A stretch of DNA of 64,000 nt, taken from Rhizobium viscosum. GTDB taxonomy: Bacteria > Pseudomonadota > Alphaproteobacteria > Rhizobiales > Rhizobiaceae. A program made the position numbers and the translations under genes. The notes under the pieces were generated by a model. The model did not search any database, had not been told where the DNA came from, and saw nothing but the letters and a program-made list of their open reading frames with translations. Positions within the stretch are counted from its first letter, which is position 1, and every line of letters begins with the position of its first letter. The stretch spans positions 3,303,001 through 3,367,000 of the forward strand of contig NZ_JADBEC010000001.1 in NCBI RefSeq assembly GCF_014873945.1, in the 5' to 3' direction. Below are positions 55,110 to 63,883 of this stretch, piece by piece.

Positions 55110-56474
55110 ATGAGCAGCTATACTCTCGACGATCTCAGACAGGACGTTGCCGACGGGCGCATCGATACGGTGCTGGCCTGCCAGGTGGACATGCAGGGGC
55201 GCCTGATGGGCAAGCGTTTCCAGGCGGAGTTTTTCCTCGAAAGTGCCTGGAAGGAAACGCATAGCTGCAATTATCTGCAGGCGACCGACATGGAGATGGA
55301 GACCGTCTCCGGCTACAAGGCGACGAGCTGGGAAAAGGGCTACGGCGACTATACGATGAAGCCGGACCTTTCGACGCTGCGGGTCATTCCCTGGCTCGAG
55401 GGCACCGCGCTCGTTCTCTGCGACGTGCTCGACCACCATACGCATGAGGAAGTGGCCCATTCCCCCCGCGCGATCCTGAAGAAGCAGGTCAAGCGCCTGG
55501 AGGACATGGGCATGAAGGCCTATATGGCCTCCGAGCTCGAATTCTTCCTGTTCGACCAGACTTACGAGGCGGCACAGGCTTCCGGATACCGCAACCTGAA
55601 GCTCGCCAGCGCCTATAATGAAGACTACCACATCTTCCAGACAACCAAGGAAGAAGACGTGATGCGGGCGATCCGCAAGGGGTTGCAGGGTGCGGGCATC
55701 CCGGTCGAAAATTCCAAGGGCGAGGCTTCCGCCGGCCAGGAAGAAATCAATGTGCGTTATGCCGATGCGCTCACCATGGCCGACCGGCACGCGATCATCA
55801 AGAACGGCTGCAAGGAAATCGCCTGGTCGAAGGGCAAGGCGATCACCTTCCTCGCCAAGTGGCATTACAATGCCGCCGGCAGTTCCTCGCATATCCATCA
55901 GTCGCTCTGGAGTCTCGAAGAAAAGCCGCTGTTCTTCGACCATGCCGGCCATCACGGCATGTCGCCGCTGATGCAGAACTATATTGCCGGCCTGCTCAGC
56001 CACGCGAGCGAAATCACTTATTTCCTGGCGCCTTACATCAACTCCTACAAGCGCTTCATGGCCGGCACCTTTGCGCCGACCAAGGCCGTCTGGAGCAAGG
56101 ACAACCGCACGGCCGGCTATCGCCTGTGCGGCGAGGAGACCAAGGGGATCCGTATCGAATGCCGCGTCGGCGGCTCCGATCTCAATCCCTATCTCGCCTT
56201 CGCGGCCCTGCTTGCGGCAGGCATCGACGGCATCGAGAAGAAACTCGAACTGGAAGCGCCCTATGTGGGTGACGCCTATTTCGGCAAGGATATCCGCGAA
56301 ATCCCGCGTACGCTTCGGGCTGCGACCAAGGCGATGACGGAATCGGAGATGCTGCGCGCAGCCTTCGGTGACGACGTCATCGACCACTATACCCGCGCCG
56401 CGGAATGGGAGCAGGAAGAATACGACCGCCGCATCACGGATTGGGAAGTGGCGCGCGGCTTCGAGAGAGCTTAA
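55110..56474 (+). CDS. Glutamine synthetase-family ligase (gamma-glutamyl-amine type)
   Basis: A 454-aa protein of the GS superfamily: SELEFFLFDQTYE (about residue 140) holds the first metal glutamates, EASAGQEEINVRYADAL the second, KWHYNAAGSSSHIHQSLW the substrate/metal histidines, and GIRIECRVGGSDLNPYLAFA the C-terminal glutamate/arginine. It is distinct from housekeeping GlnA and resembles PuuA/IpuC-type enzymes that join glutamate to an amine using ATP. With the two dehydrogenases that follow it would start an amine- or amino-alcohol catabolic route. The start ATG follows GGCGGATG. Confidence 0.85.
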   Translation: MSSYTLDDLRQDVADGRIDTVLACQVDMQGRLMGKRFQAEFFLESAWKETHSCNYLQATDMEMETVSGYKATSWEKGYGDYTMKPDLSTLRVIPWLEGTALVLCDVLDHHTHEEVAHSPRAILKKQVKRLEDMGMKAYMASELEFFLFDQTYEAAQASGYRNLKLASAYNEDYHIFQTTKEEDVMRAIRKGLQGAGIPVENSKGEASAGQEEINVRYADALTMADRHAIIKNGCKEIAWSKGKAITFLAKWHYNAAGSSSHIHQSLWSLEEKPLFFDHAGHHGMSPLMQNYIAGLLSHASEITYFLAPYINSYKRFMAGTFAPTKAVWSKDNRTAGYRLCGEETKGIRIECRVGGSDLNPYLAFAALLAAGIDGIEKKLELEAPYVGDAYFGKDIREIPRTLRAATKAMTESEMLRAAFGDDVIDHYTRAAEWEQEEYDRRITDWEVARGFERA

Positions 56475-56574
56475 GAACATACCCGAAGCGGAAAGCCGCC
56501 CGACTGGATTCTCACCGCGGAGGATTAGTCGTGGCGTCTATCCCTGCGGCTCAGAGGAAAACAGGATTTAGATC

Positions 56575-57960
56575 ATGACAATGATCCAATGCATTTCGCC
56601 GATTGACGGCTCTGTTTATGCGGAGCGTCCGGCGCTTTCGCTCGAAGCGGCAAAGGAAGCCGTGGCGCGTGCGCGCAAGGCGCAGAAGGCCTGGGCCAGG
56701 CGCCCGCTCGAAAATCGCGTCCAGCTGGTGCTGAAGGGTGTCGCCCGTCTCAACGAGATGTCTGATGTCGTCGTACCCGAGCTTGCCTGGCAGATGGGCC
56801 GGCCGATCAAGTATGGCGGCGAATATCGCGGCTTCAACGAGCGCTCCAACTATGTCGCCTCGATCGCAGCGGATGCGCTTGCGCCGCTCGTCGTCGAAGA
56901 GAGCGACAAGTTCGAGCGCCGCATCGAGCGCGAAGCGCATGGTGTCGTCTTCGTTGTCGCCCCCTGGAACTACCCTTACATGACGGCGATCAACACGATC
57001 GCTCCTGCGCTGATGGCGGGCAATACGGTCGTGCTCAAGCACGCCTCACAGACGCTGCTCGTCGGTGAGCGGCTGGTGCAGGCCTTTGTCGAGGCCGGTG
57101 TTCCCGAGGATGTGTTCCAGAATATCTTCCTCGACCATGAGACGACCTCGGCGCTGATCGCTGCCGGCAGCTTCAACTTCGTCAATTTCACCGGCTCCGT
57201 CGAAGGCGGCCGCTCGATGGAGCGCGCTGCTGCCGGCACCTTTACTGGTCTGGGCCTCGAGCTCGGCGGCAAGGATCCGGGCTATGTGATGGAAGATGCT
57301 GATCTCGACGCTGCCGTCGATACGCTGATGGATGGCGCGACCTATAATTCCGGCCAGTGCTGCTGCGGCATCGAGCGCATCTATGTGCATGAATCACTCT
57401 ACGACGCCTTCGTCGAAAAGTCGGTCGCCTGGGTTTCGAACTACAAGCTCGGCAATCCGCTCGATCCCGAGACTTCGCTCGGCCCGATGGCGCACAAGCG
57501 CTTCGCCAAGGTGGTGCGCGAACAGATCGCTGATGCGGTTTCCAAGGGCGCCAAGGCGCTCGTCGATCCCAAGCTCTTCCCTGCCGATGACGGCGGCGCC
57601 TATCTCGCCCCGCAGATCCTCGTCAATGTTGATCATTCCATGGCCTTCATGCGTGAAGAAACCTTCGGCCCGGCCGTCGGCATCATGAAGGTCAAGAGTG
57701 ACGATGAAGCACTGGCGTTGATGAACGACAGCCAGTATGGCCTGACGGCCTCGCTCTGGACTAAGGATGCGGAGCGGGCAGGACGGCTCGGCCGCGAAAT
57801 CGAAACCGGCACCGTCTTCATGAACCGCGCCGACTATCTCGATCCGGCTCTATGCTGGACCGGCGTCAAGGAAACCGGTCGCGGCGGCTCGTTGTCGATC
57901 ATCGGCTTCCACAACTTGACGCGCCCGAAATCCTACCACCTGAAGAAAGTCACAGCATGA
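56575..57960 (+). CDS. NAD(P)-dependent aldehyde dehydrogenase
   Basis: A 461-aa ALDH: the NAD-binding region is VVFVVAPWNYPYMTAINTIA, the catalytic glutamate is in GLELGGKDPGYV (about residue 229), the catalytic cysteine is in NSGQCCCGIERIYVH (about 261-263), and EETFGPAVGIMKVKSDDEAL is typical. It oxidises an aldehyde to the acid. It lies 100 bases after the GS-like gene and overlaps the alcohol dehydrogenase start (ATGA), so the two oxidation steps are made together. Confidence 0.92.
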   Translation: MTMIQCISPIDGSVYAERPALSLEAAKEAVARARKAQKAWARRPLENRVQLVLKGVARLNEMSDVVVPELAWQMGRPIKYGGEYRGFNERSNYVASIAADALAPLVVEESDKFERRIEREAHGVVFVVAPWNYPYMTAINTIAPALMAGNTVVLKHASQTLLVGERLVQAFVEAGVPEDVFQNIFLDHETTSALIAAGSFNFVNFTGSVEGGRSMERAAAGTFTGLGLELGGKDPGYVMEDADLDAAVDTLMDGATYNSGQCCCGIERIYVHESLYDAFVEKSVAWVSNYKLGNPLDPETSLGPMAHKRFAKVVREQIADAVSKGAKALVDPKLFPADDGGAYLAPQILVNVDHSMAFMREETFGPAVGIMKVKSDDEALALMNDSQYGLTASLWTKDAERAGRLGREIETGTVFMNRADYLDPALCWTGVKETGRGGSLSIIGFHNLTRPKSYHLKKVTA

Positions 57961-59111
57961 GCAGCGCCAACATCACCGCCAACTGGAGCTACCCGACAGC
58001 CGTCAAGCTCGGCCGCGGACGCATCAAGGAACTGGCCGACGCCTGCAAGAGCCTCGGCATGAAGAAGCCGCTGCTCGTCACCGACCGCGGCCTCGCCTCG
58101 ATGGCGATCACCAAGAACGCGCTCGACATTCTCGAAGATGCCGGCCTCGGCCGGGCGATCTTTGCCGATGTCGATCCGAACCCGAACGAGAAGAACCTCG
58201 AAGCCGGCATCAAGGCCTTTCGCGATGGCGGCCATGACGGCGTCGTCGCCTTCGGCGGCGGCTCGGGGCTCGACCTCGGCAAGTGTGTGGCCTTCATGGT
58301 CGGCCAGACGCGCCCGGTCTGGGATTTCGAGGATATCGGCGACTGGTGGACGCGTGCCAGCGTCGAAGGCATTGCGCCGATCGTTGCCGTGCCAACGACA
58401 GCCGGCACCGGTTCGGAAGTCGGCCGCGCCAGCGTCATCACCAATTCCGTCACGCATGTGAAGAAGATCATCTTCCATCCGAAGTTCCTGCCGGGTGTTG
58501 TCATTTCCGATCCGGAACTGACGGTCGGCATGCCGAAAATCATCACGGCCGGCACCGGCATGGATGCCTTCGCCCATTGCCTGGAAGCCTATTCCTCGCC
58601 CTTCTACCACCCGATGTCGGCCGGCATCGCGCTGGAAGGTATGCGGCTCGTCAAGGAATTCCTGCCGCGTGCCTATAAGGAGGGTACGGATCTGGAAGCC
58701 CGCGCCAACATGATGTCGGCAGCCGCCATGGGTGCTGTCGCCTTCCAGAAGGGGCTCGGGGCCATCCATGCGCTCTCGCATCCGATCGGCGCTGTCTACA
58801 ACACGCATCACGGCATGACCAATGCCGTCGTCATGCCTGCAGTGCTGCGCTTCAACCGCTCGGCCATCGAAGAGAAGATTGCGCGTGCGGCTGCCTATCT
58901 CGGCATATCGGGCGGTTTCGACGGCTTCTATGACTACGTGCTGAAGCTGCGCTCCGAACTTGGCGTGCCCGAAAATCTCACTGCGATGGGAATCACCCCC
59001 GATCGGATCGACGAACTGGCCGCAATGGCGATCGAAGATCCGAGTGCAGGTGGCAATCCGGTTGCATTGACGCTCGAAAATACGAAGACCCTGTTTAAGG
59101 ATTGCTTCTGA
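57957..59111 (+). CDS. Iron-containing alcohol dehydrogenase
   Basis: A 384-aa group III (iron) alcohol dehydrogenase: the NAD-binding GGGSGLDLGKCVAFMVGQ (about residues 98-115), GIAPIVAVPTTAGTGSEVGR, and the metal-binding histidines in TGMDAFAHCLEAYSS and HALSHPIGAVYNTHHGMTNA (about 270-290). It oxidises a primary alcohol to an aldehyde that the overlapping upstream ALDH gene product can take over. It is the last gene of the plus-strand unit and is followed by a clear terminator. Confidence 0.92.
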   Translation: MSSANITANWSYPTAVKLGRGRIKELADACKSLGMKKPLLVTDRGLASMAITKNALDILEDAGLGRAIFADVDPNPNEKNLEAGIKAFRDGGHDGVVAFGGGSGLDLGKCVAFMVGQTRPVWDFEDIGDWWTRASVEGIAPIVAVPTTAGTGSEVGRASVITNSVTHVKKIIFHPKFLPGVVISDPELTVGMPKIITAGTGMDAFAHCLEAYSSPFYHPMSAGIALEGMRLVKEFLPRAYKEGTDLEARANMMSAAAMGAVAFQKGLGAIHALSHPIGAVYNTHHGMTNAVVMPAVLRFNRSAIEEKIARAAAYLGISGGFDGFYDYVLKLRSELGVPENLTAMGITPDRIDELAAMAIEDPSAGGNPVALTLENTKTLFKDCF

Positions 59112-59137
59112 ACAGATAAAGGCGGACCTCTAAACTG

Positions 59138-59170
59138 GCCCGGAAAACCTCGGTTTTCCGGGCTTTTTTG
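59138..59170 (+). terminator. Rho-independent terminator
   Basis: GCCCGGAAAAC-CTCG-GTTTTCCGGGC, a perfect 11-bp stem, followed by TTTTTT. It ends the GS-ALDH-ADH transcript. Confidence 0.93.
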
Positions 59171-59253
59171 TTGTCTTTCGCGCTTCAGGCCATCCTGATT
59201 TTTGATGATGCGAAAAATGCGGACCGCAATTTCGGCGGGCGCGTTTACAGTTT

Positions 59254-59284
59254 GTTAACCACGATTGGAAAGGATGGGTTAACC
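59254..59284. promoter_or_regulatory. Repeated GTTAAC palindromes upstream of parA-like gene
   Basis: GTTAACC at 59254 and GGTTAACC at 59277, 16 bases apart, in the leader of the orphan ParA gene (75 bases upstream of its start). GTTAAC motifs appear in cell-cycle (CtrA-type) sites of alphaproteobacteria, but the CtrA spacing TTAA-N7-TTAA is not met, so the regulator is unknown. Confidence 0.4.
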
Positions 59285-59358
59285 GCACGATGCTCCGACA
59301 GTGCGATCAATGAAAGAGCGATGCCGGCTCGCGCCAATTCCCTTCGAGGACTTAGAAT

Positions 59359-60069
59359 ATGCCAGTCATCACATTCGCAAATACCAAGGGCGGCGCCGGC
59401 AAAACCACAGCCGTGTTGCTGCTTGCCACCGAACTTGCCCGTCAGGGCTACCGCGTCACGATCCTCGATGCCGACCCGCAACACTGGATTTCGCGCTGGC
59501 ACGAAATCTCCGGCCATGTGGCAAACATCAGCGTCATCGACTTCGTAACGACTGCCTCGCTGCCGCAGCACATCAGCGAAAACAAGCAGAATACCGATTA
59601 CTTCATCATCGACCTGCCGGGCGCGCGCAATCCGCTGCTGGCAACGGCCGTCGGTCTTTCCGATCATGTGCTGATCCCGATCCAGGGCTGCGCCATGGAT
59701 GCCCGCGGCGGCGCCCAGGTTCTTGAGCTTCTCCAGTATCTGGCGGACAAGGCAGGCATCAAGATCGGCCATTCGGTCGTGCTGACCCGCGTCAACTCCA
59801 TGGTCACCACCCGCGCGCTGCAACTCGTCAAGGCACTGTTGAACGAACGTCACGTACCGGTTCTCGATACGGCGATCATCGAACGTTCTGCCTTCCGCGA
59901 CATCTTCGATTGCGGCGGCACGCTGCATACGATGGATCCGACGCGCGTCAGCAATCTCGACAAGGCTCGTGAAAACGCTCTCTGTTTTGCTGAGGAAATC
60001 ATTCGCAAAGTGCCGGGCCGGCTCCCCGTTGCAGTTCGGTTGGCAAATGCCATGGGCCGCGCTGCCTGA
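59359..60069 (+). CDS. Orphan ParA-family ATPase
   Basis: A 236-aa ParA/MinD-type ATPase: the deviant Walker A is KGGAGKTT (residues 10-17), Walker A' is ILDADPQHW (34-42) and Walker B is FIIDLPGA (about 82-89). No parB or centromere-like repeat is nearby, so this is an orphan ParA of the sort that positions protein complexes (chemotaxis or polysaccharide machinery) or, as in VirC1, acts on DNA transfer. It is followed by its own terminator and appears monocistronic. Confidence 0.88.
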   Translation: MPVITFANTKGGAGKTTAVLLLATELARQGYRVTILDADPQHWISRWHEISGHVANISVIDFVTTASLPQHISENKQNTDYFIIDLPGARNPLLATAVGLSDHVLIPIQGCAMDARGGAQVLELLQYLADKAGIKIGHSVVLTRVNSMVTTRALQLVKALLNERHVPVLDTAIIERSAFRDIFDCGGTLHTMDPTRVSNLDKARENALCFAEEIIRKVPGRLPVAVRLANAMGRAA

Positions 60070-60093
60070 TCATAACATTTCGATGAAGAAATC

Positions 60094-60123
60094 AATGCCC
60101 CGACTAGTGTCGGGGCATTTTCT
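60094..60123 (+). terminator. Rho-independent terminator of parA-like gene
   Basis: AATGCCCCGAC-TAGT-GTCGGGGCATT, a perfect 11-bp stem followed by a T-rich tract, 24 bases after the stop codon. Confidence 0.92.
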
Positions 60124-60197
60124 ATTTGCGATTACAGTTGCTTGCTGGGATGCTGATAACATAGGCTGTAGAAATCCCGTCACCCGCGAAGCAACGC

Positions 60198-61313
60198 ATG
60201 AGCATCACTCGGCAAGTCGACGAAAAGCTTATCGATTCCATCTACGGAATTGTTTTTGGTGAAGCGCGATGGGATGCGTTTCTGACGGAATTGAACGGGC
60301 TGTTGCCAGGTGCGGGAACCAGCCTTTTCTATCATGACGCAGTGCGGGCGGAAGGTTCGTCGCAATTCCACATCAACATGGATCAGGCGTGGATCGACAC
60401 CTACACGCGCTACTACTGCCGGCTGAACCCGTGGATAACAGGTCTGAACAGAACGCCCACCGGACAGGGGGCAATCGGCGAGGATTTCATATCCTACGCG
60501 GAGCTTTCCAAGACCGAGTTCTTCAATGACTTTTGGCATCGGCATGACGGCCACGGCGCCGTCGGCATGACGATCCTGCGGGAGGGGAGCCGATCGTTCA
60601 ATCTTTCGATCACCACGACCCGGTGGACAGATCCGGATGAGAGCCGGGCGTGTGCTGAGCTTCTGACACGGATAGGGCCGCATTTAAGGCGCGCCTTCAT
60701 CGCGGTCGAATCCGGCGGCCGGCAAAAGAGCCATTCGGAGATCAACGGGCGACTATTTGATGCCATTGGTGTCGGCGTACTCCTTCTGAATTCAGAGCGG
60801 CGACTGTGGTCTGCTTCTGTCATCGGAGAGGCAGTGCTCGAACAGGGAACGGGTGTCTGGCTGTCACCGCTCGGAATGCTGCATCTCGCCGACAAGGATG
60901 CCGATGACCGCCTCACACTGATGCTGCGGCATGGAGAGGAGGCGCAGCGTCAGCAGACGGTTCTGACCGATGGCCGGAAGATCATCTTGCTCAAACTTGA
61001 GAAGAGCCATCAGCCACGCTTCTTCGAACGGCCTGTCGTCGCTGTCCTGATCGAGCCGAAACAAAGCCCCACAGGGCTGAGCGATGAGAAACTGCGCAAC
61101 GATTTCGGTCTTACGGAGGCTGAAATCAGGGTCGTCAGGGCGCTGGTTTCGGGAGGCTCGGTTGCGGGCCTTGCTGCTGAGACCAGCCGTTCCCGAGAGA
61201 CGATCCGATCTCAGGTGCGGTCCGTCTACATGAAGACGGGTGCCAGGAAACAAGTGGAGCTCCTGCGCCTCATCCAGTTCGGCGAGCGCCCGGCAGAGAC
61301 ACCGGGCGAATAG
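60198..61313 (+). CDS. LuxR-type transcriptional regulator
   Basis: A 371-aa protein with a C-terminal LuxR helix-turn-helix (FGLTEAEIRVVRALVSGG, LAAETSRSRETIRSQVRSVY; about residues 300-355). The N-terminal two thirds has no recognisable autoinducer-binding domain; it starts with KLIDSIYGIVFGEARWDAFL, a pattern seen in large rhizobial LuxR proteins with an uncharacterised sensory part. It is unrelated to cinR apart from the DNA-binding domain. The signal and targets are unknown. It is convergent with the L,D-transpeptidase gene, 6 bases apart. Confidence 0.85.
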   Translation: MSITRQVDEKLIDSIYGIVFGEARWDAFLTELNGLLPGAGTSLFYHDAVRAEGSSQFHINMDQAWIDTYTRYYCRLNPWITGLNRTPTGQGAIGEDFISYAELSKTEFFNDFWHRHDGHGAVGMTILREGSRSFNLSITTTRWTDPDESRACAELLTRIGPHLRRAFIAVESGGRQKSHSEINGRLFDAIGVGVLLLNSERRLWSASVIGEAVLEQGTGVWLSPLGMLHLADKDADDRLTLMLRHGEEAQRQQTVLTDGRKIILLKLEKSHQPRFFERPVVAVLIEPKQSPTGLSDEKLRNDFGLTEAEIRVVRALVSGGSVAGLAAETSRSRETIRSQVRSVYMKTGARKQVELLRLIQFGERPAETPGE

Positions 61314-61319
61314 ATTTCC

Positions 61320-62693
61320 TCAATCGACGAATTCGACCGTCACGCCAGGCTTGACCATCTTGGCAAGTTCCGTCGCATCCCAGTTGGTCAGGCGGATGCA
61401 GCCATGGCTCTGGGTGCGGCCGATCCTCGACGGATCGGGCGTGCCGTGAATGCCGTAGGTGGGCTTGGACAGCGCCATCCAGACCGTACCGACCGGGCCG
61501 TTCGGGCCTGGCGGGATGTCGAGGATCTTGTCGTTGGCGCCCTGCTGGAAATTGATCTTCGGATTGTAGGTGTAGCCCGGATTGAAGGCGACGCGCTCGA
61601 CGGTGACGATGCCTGATGGAGAGGGCGTATCGGTGGAGCCGATCGAGGCGGGGTAGGCGGCAACGAGGTTGCCGGCGTCGTCATAGGCGAAGACCTGCTT
61701 GCGGCCCTTGTCGGCGAGGATCTTCGCGACTGCGCCCTTCTTGTTCTCGCCGGGATTGACGACCTTGATGACGGTGCCCGGAATCGTGAAATCCGCGCCG
61801 GGGTTCATTTCCTTCAGGAAGTTCTCGTCCATGTGGAAGCGTTCGGCGAGCGCTTCGGTCACCGATGTGTAGGCGAGGGATGGCAGGAGCGCCTTCTGCG
61901 AATAATCTTCCGGGATCTGCGCGACATAGGGACCGGCCGCATCCGCATCCGTGATCGTGTAGCTGACGACCGGCAGGCCACCATTCATGCGCAGATCTTC
62001 GAGGATCGCATCCGTATTGTTTGGATCGAGCTTCGTGCCGGTCATCTGTTCGTAGGCGTAGATTGCCTTGGTAACATTGGAGCCCATGTGGCCGTCGATG
62101 ACACCGGGAGAAACGCCGGAGCGATCCAGAAACACCTGAAGGGCCACGATCTCGGGCTTGGACTTGTCCTTGAGCGTGATCACAGGCTCCTGCGGCGCCG
62201 GGCGCGGCTCGTCGGCCGGCGGAACCTGCTGATCGGGCTCAATTGCTGCATAGTCGTCCTGACCCTGCTGGTCGCCGGGGTAAGGCTGATCCTCGAGCGC
62301 GCGGCGCTCGATGGCAGCGTCCTGCGGAATGGAACCGGTTACCGGGCCGCGCTCGGAATAGCGCGTGTCGCCATAGCGGTTACCGTCGGGATAATAGGGA
62401 TCGTTGTTGTAGGCGTCGTTATAGACATCGCGATTTGTGCGCGGCGAATAATAGCCGCGGGCGCGCATCTCGGTGGCGATAATGTTGCCGTAGCGGTCGA
62501 CCAATACGCGATTGCCGCTGTAGTCGTGGGCATAGACGAAGCCGCGGCCGGGTGGGACGTAGTCGAGAATTTCGCCACCTGGCGTCACCAGTACGATATC
62601 GCTCCGGTTCCGGCCATATTGCTGGGCATCGGCCTGCGGCGCGACGGCAGCGAGCGCCAACAGTATGGCCGAAAAAGAAAAGGCCGATTTCAT
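61320..62693 (-). CDS. L,D-transpeptidase (YkuD family), exported
   Basis: A 457-aa periplasmic enzyme. A Sec signal (MKSAFSFSAILLALAAVAPQ, cleavage near ADAQQ) begins at ATG 62693, so the longer frame to 62795 is rejected. A Tyr/Asp-rich linker follows, then a peptidoglycan-binding-like segment (SGVSPGVIDGHMGSNVTKAI), and a C-terminal YkuD domain whose catalytic motif is HGTPDPSRIGRTQSHGCIRL. Such enzymes make 3-3 cross-links in peptidoglycan or attach proteins to it, and rhizobia have many. A perfect EcfG promoter 133 bases upstream suggests induction under general stress. Confidence 0.9.
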   Translation of the reverse strand: MKSAFSFSAILLALAAVAPQADAQQYGRNRSDIVLVTPGGEILDYVPPGRGFVYAHDYSGNRVLVDRYGNIIATEMRARGYYSPRTNRDVYNDAYNNDPYYPDGNRYGDTRYSERGPVTGSIPQDAAIERRALEDQPYPGDQQGQDDYAAIEPDQQVPPADEPRPAPQEPVITLKDKSKPEIVALQVFLDRSGVSPGVIDGHMGSNVTKAIYAYEQMTGTKLDPNNTDAILEDLRMNGGLPVVSYTITDADAAGPYVAQIPEDYSQKALLPSLAYTSVTEALAERFHMDENFLKEMNPGADFTIPGTVIKVVNPGENKKGAVAKILADKGRKQVFAYDDAGNLVAAYPASIGSTDTPSPSGIVTVERVAFNPGYTYNPKINFQQGANDKILDIPPGPNGPVGTVWMALSKPTYGIHGTPDPSRIGRTQSHGCIRLTNWDATELAKMVKPGVTVEFVD

Positions 62694-62825
62694 AAAGCGA
62701 TTCACGTCCCACACCTCGATCAGTGGCTCGGCAGACACACACCTGCGAATTTTGACGCTAGTGTGGAATTTCTTAAGCCGTGCTGAACAAAACATAAAAA
62801 CAACGGTATTTTGCGTTTACTCAGA

Positions 62826-62850
62826 AACGCTTGCGCGAAGATGACGTTCC
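62826..62850 (-). promoter_or_regulatory. EcfG-type promoter of L,D-transpeptidase gene
   Basis: The minus strand reads GGAAC-N16-CGTT, an exact match to the consensus, 133 bases upstream of the start codon at 62693 with no other gene start between. Confidence 0.65.
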
Positions 62851-62960
62851 TGTGAAGTCGCCGCTTGCGGTGCCGTCAGCCGCCATTCCTGTCCTCGATT
62901 GACTAGGGTGACGGCACCCCCTAACCCTACCGCAGCCAAGATTTCCGGGAGGACAAGCCG

Positions 62961-63797
62961 ATGATCGAATTTGCCGCCGCACGCGGGCCGCGCCTGATGC
63001 TGGATGAGAGATCGGTGCTGGATATCGGCGGCTGCATCGTCGAGGGTATCGATATCGCGCCCAAGCGCGCCATCCCCGATGATGGTGATCCGCGAATCGA
63101 TCATTCTCTGGAAGGCTTTCTCTTCACCTGCGGCCCCGACCATATTCGTCATCGCCAACCCATTCCCGGGACGGACGGCAAGATCTATCCGCTTCACGGT
63201 TCTGCCTCCGGCCATGCCGCCAGGGTGTTGTGGACGAGGTTCGAAGATGGCAATGCCGAATGCCGCGCCGATATCGACATCACCACGGTCGAGGGTCTAC
63301 CCCAGCGCATCGAGCGCCTGTGGCGGATCGACGGGGCAACGGGCGAGGTCTCGCTTGAGGATCGCGTCGTCAATGCGAGCAACCAAGCGGTGCCGACCTT
63401 TCTGATGTACCATATGAATATCGGCGGCAAATGGCTGGACGCGGGAACGCGGCTCGAGGGGAGGATGCTCGAGGGCGGCGGTTTTCCCTGGACCTTCGGC
63501 GAGGAGCCGGGCGGCATTTTCTGCGTCGAGGCTCCGGCAACGGAGGATGGTTTTGCCGAAGTCCGGCTCGGGCCGATTGCTGCGATCGGCGGCAAGACGT
63601 TGAGGGTACGTTTCCGCGCCGATACGCTGCCGCATCTGCAAATCTGGCGGAACCAGAAGGCGCCGGCGCATATTATCGGTATCGAACCGGTGTCGCACCG
63701 TTGGGTGCTGCGCCATGAGCTGGAGGCGGCCGGCGAGTTCAACTGGCTGAAGCCGGGGGAAAGCCGCAGCTACGGCCTGCGTTTCGGCTTCGACTAA
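62961..63797 (+). CDS. DUF4432 protein (aldose 1-epimerase-like fold)
   Basis: A 278-aa protein of the galactose-mutarotase-like beta-sandwich superfamily, DUF4432 type: HSLEGFLFTCGPDHIRHRQP, YPLHGSASGHAARVLW (with the histidine expected at the active site), FLMYHMNIGG and the C-terminal EPVSHRWVLRHELEAAGEFN. The family binds sugars; the substrate is unknown. GGGAGGAC precedes ATG 62961. It lies 87 bases before the next gene on the same strand, so co-transcription is possible. Confidence 0.82.
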   Translation: MIEFAAARGPRLMLDERSVLDIGGCIVEGIDIAPKRAIPDDGDPRIDHSLEGFLFTCGPDHIRHRQPIPGTDGKIYPLHGSASGHAARVLWTRFEDGNAECRADIDITTVEGLPQRIERLWRIDGATGEVSLEDRVVNASNQAVPTFLMYHMNIGGKWLDAGTRLEGRMLEGGGFPWTFGEEPGGIFCVEAPATEDGFAEVRLGPIAAIGGKTLRVRFRADTLPHLQIWRNQKAPAHIIGIEPVSHRWVLRHELEAAGEFNWLKPGESRSYGLRFGFD

Positions 63798-63883
63798 TCA
63801 AGGTGTGTTCGGAGAAGACGTGTTGACGCTTGACAGGGGGCGTCGTAGACCTTCAGCCCACCATTTTCGAGGAGATTGAGACG

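Noticed and set aside
55095..56480. A 461-codon frame antisense to the GS-like gene
   Set aside because: It covers exactly the GS-like gene, which has all its catalytic motifs on the plus strand; no independent evidence supports the minus strand.
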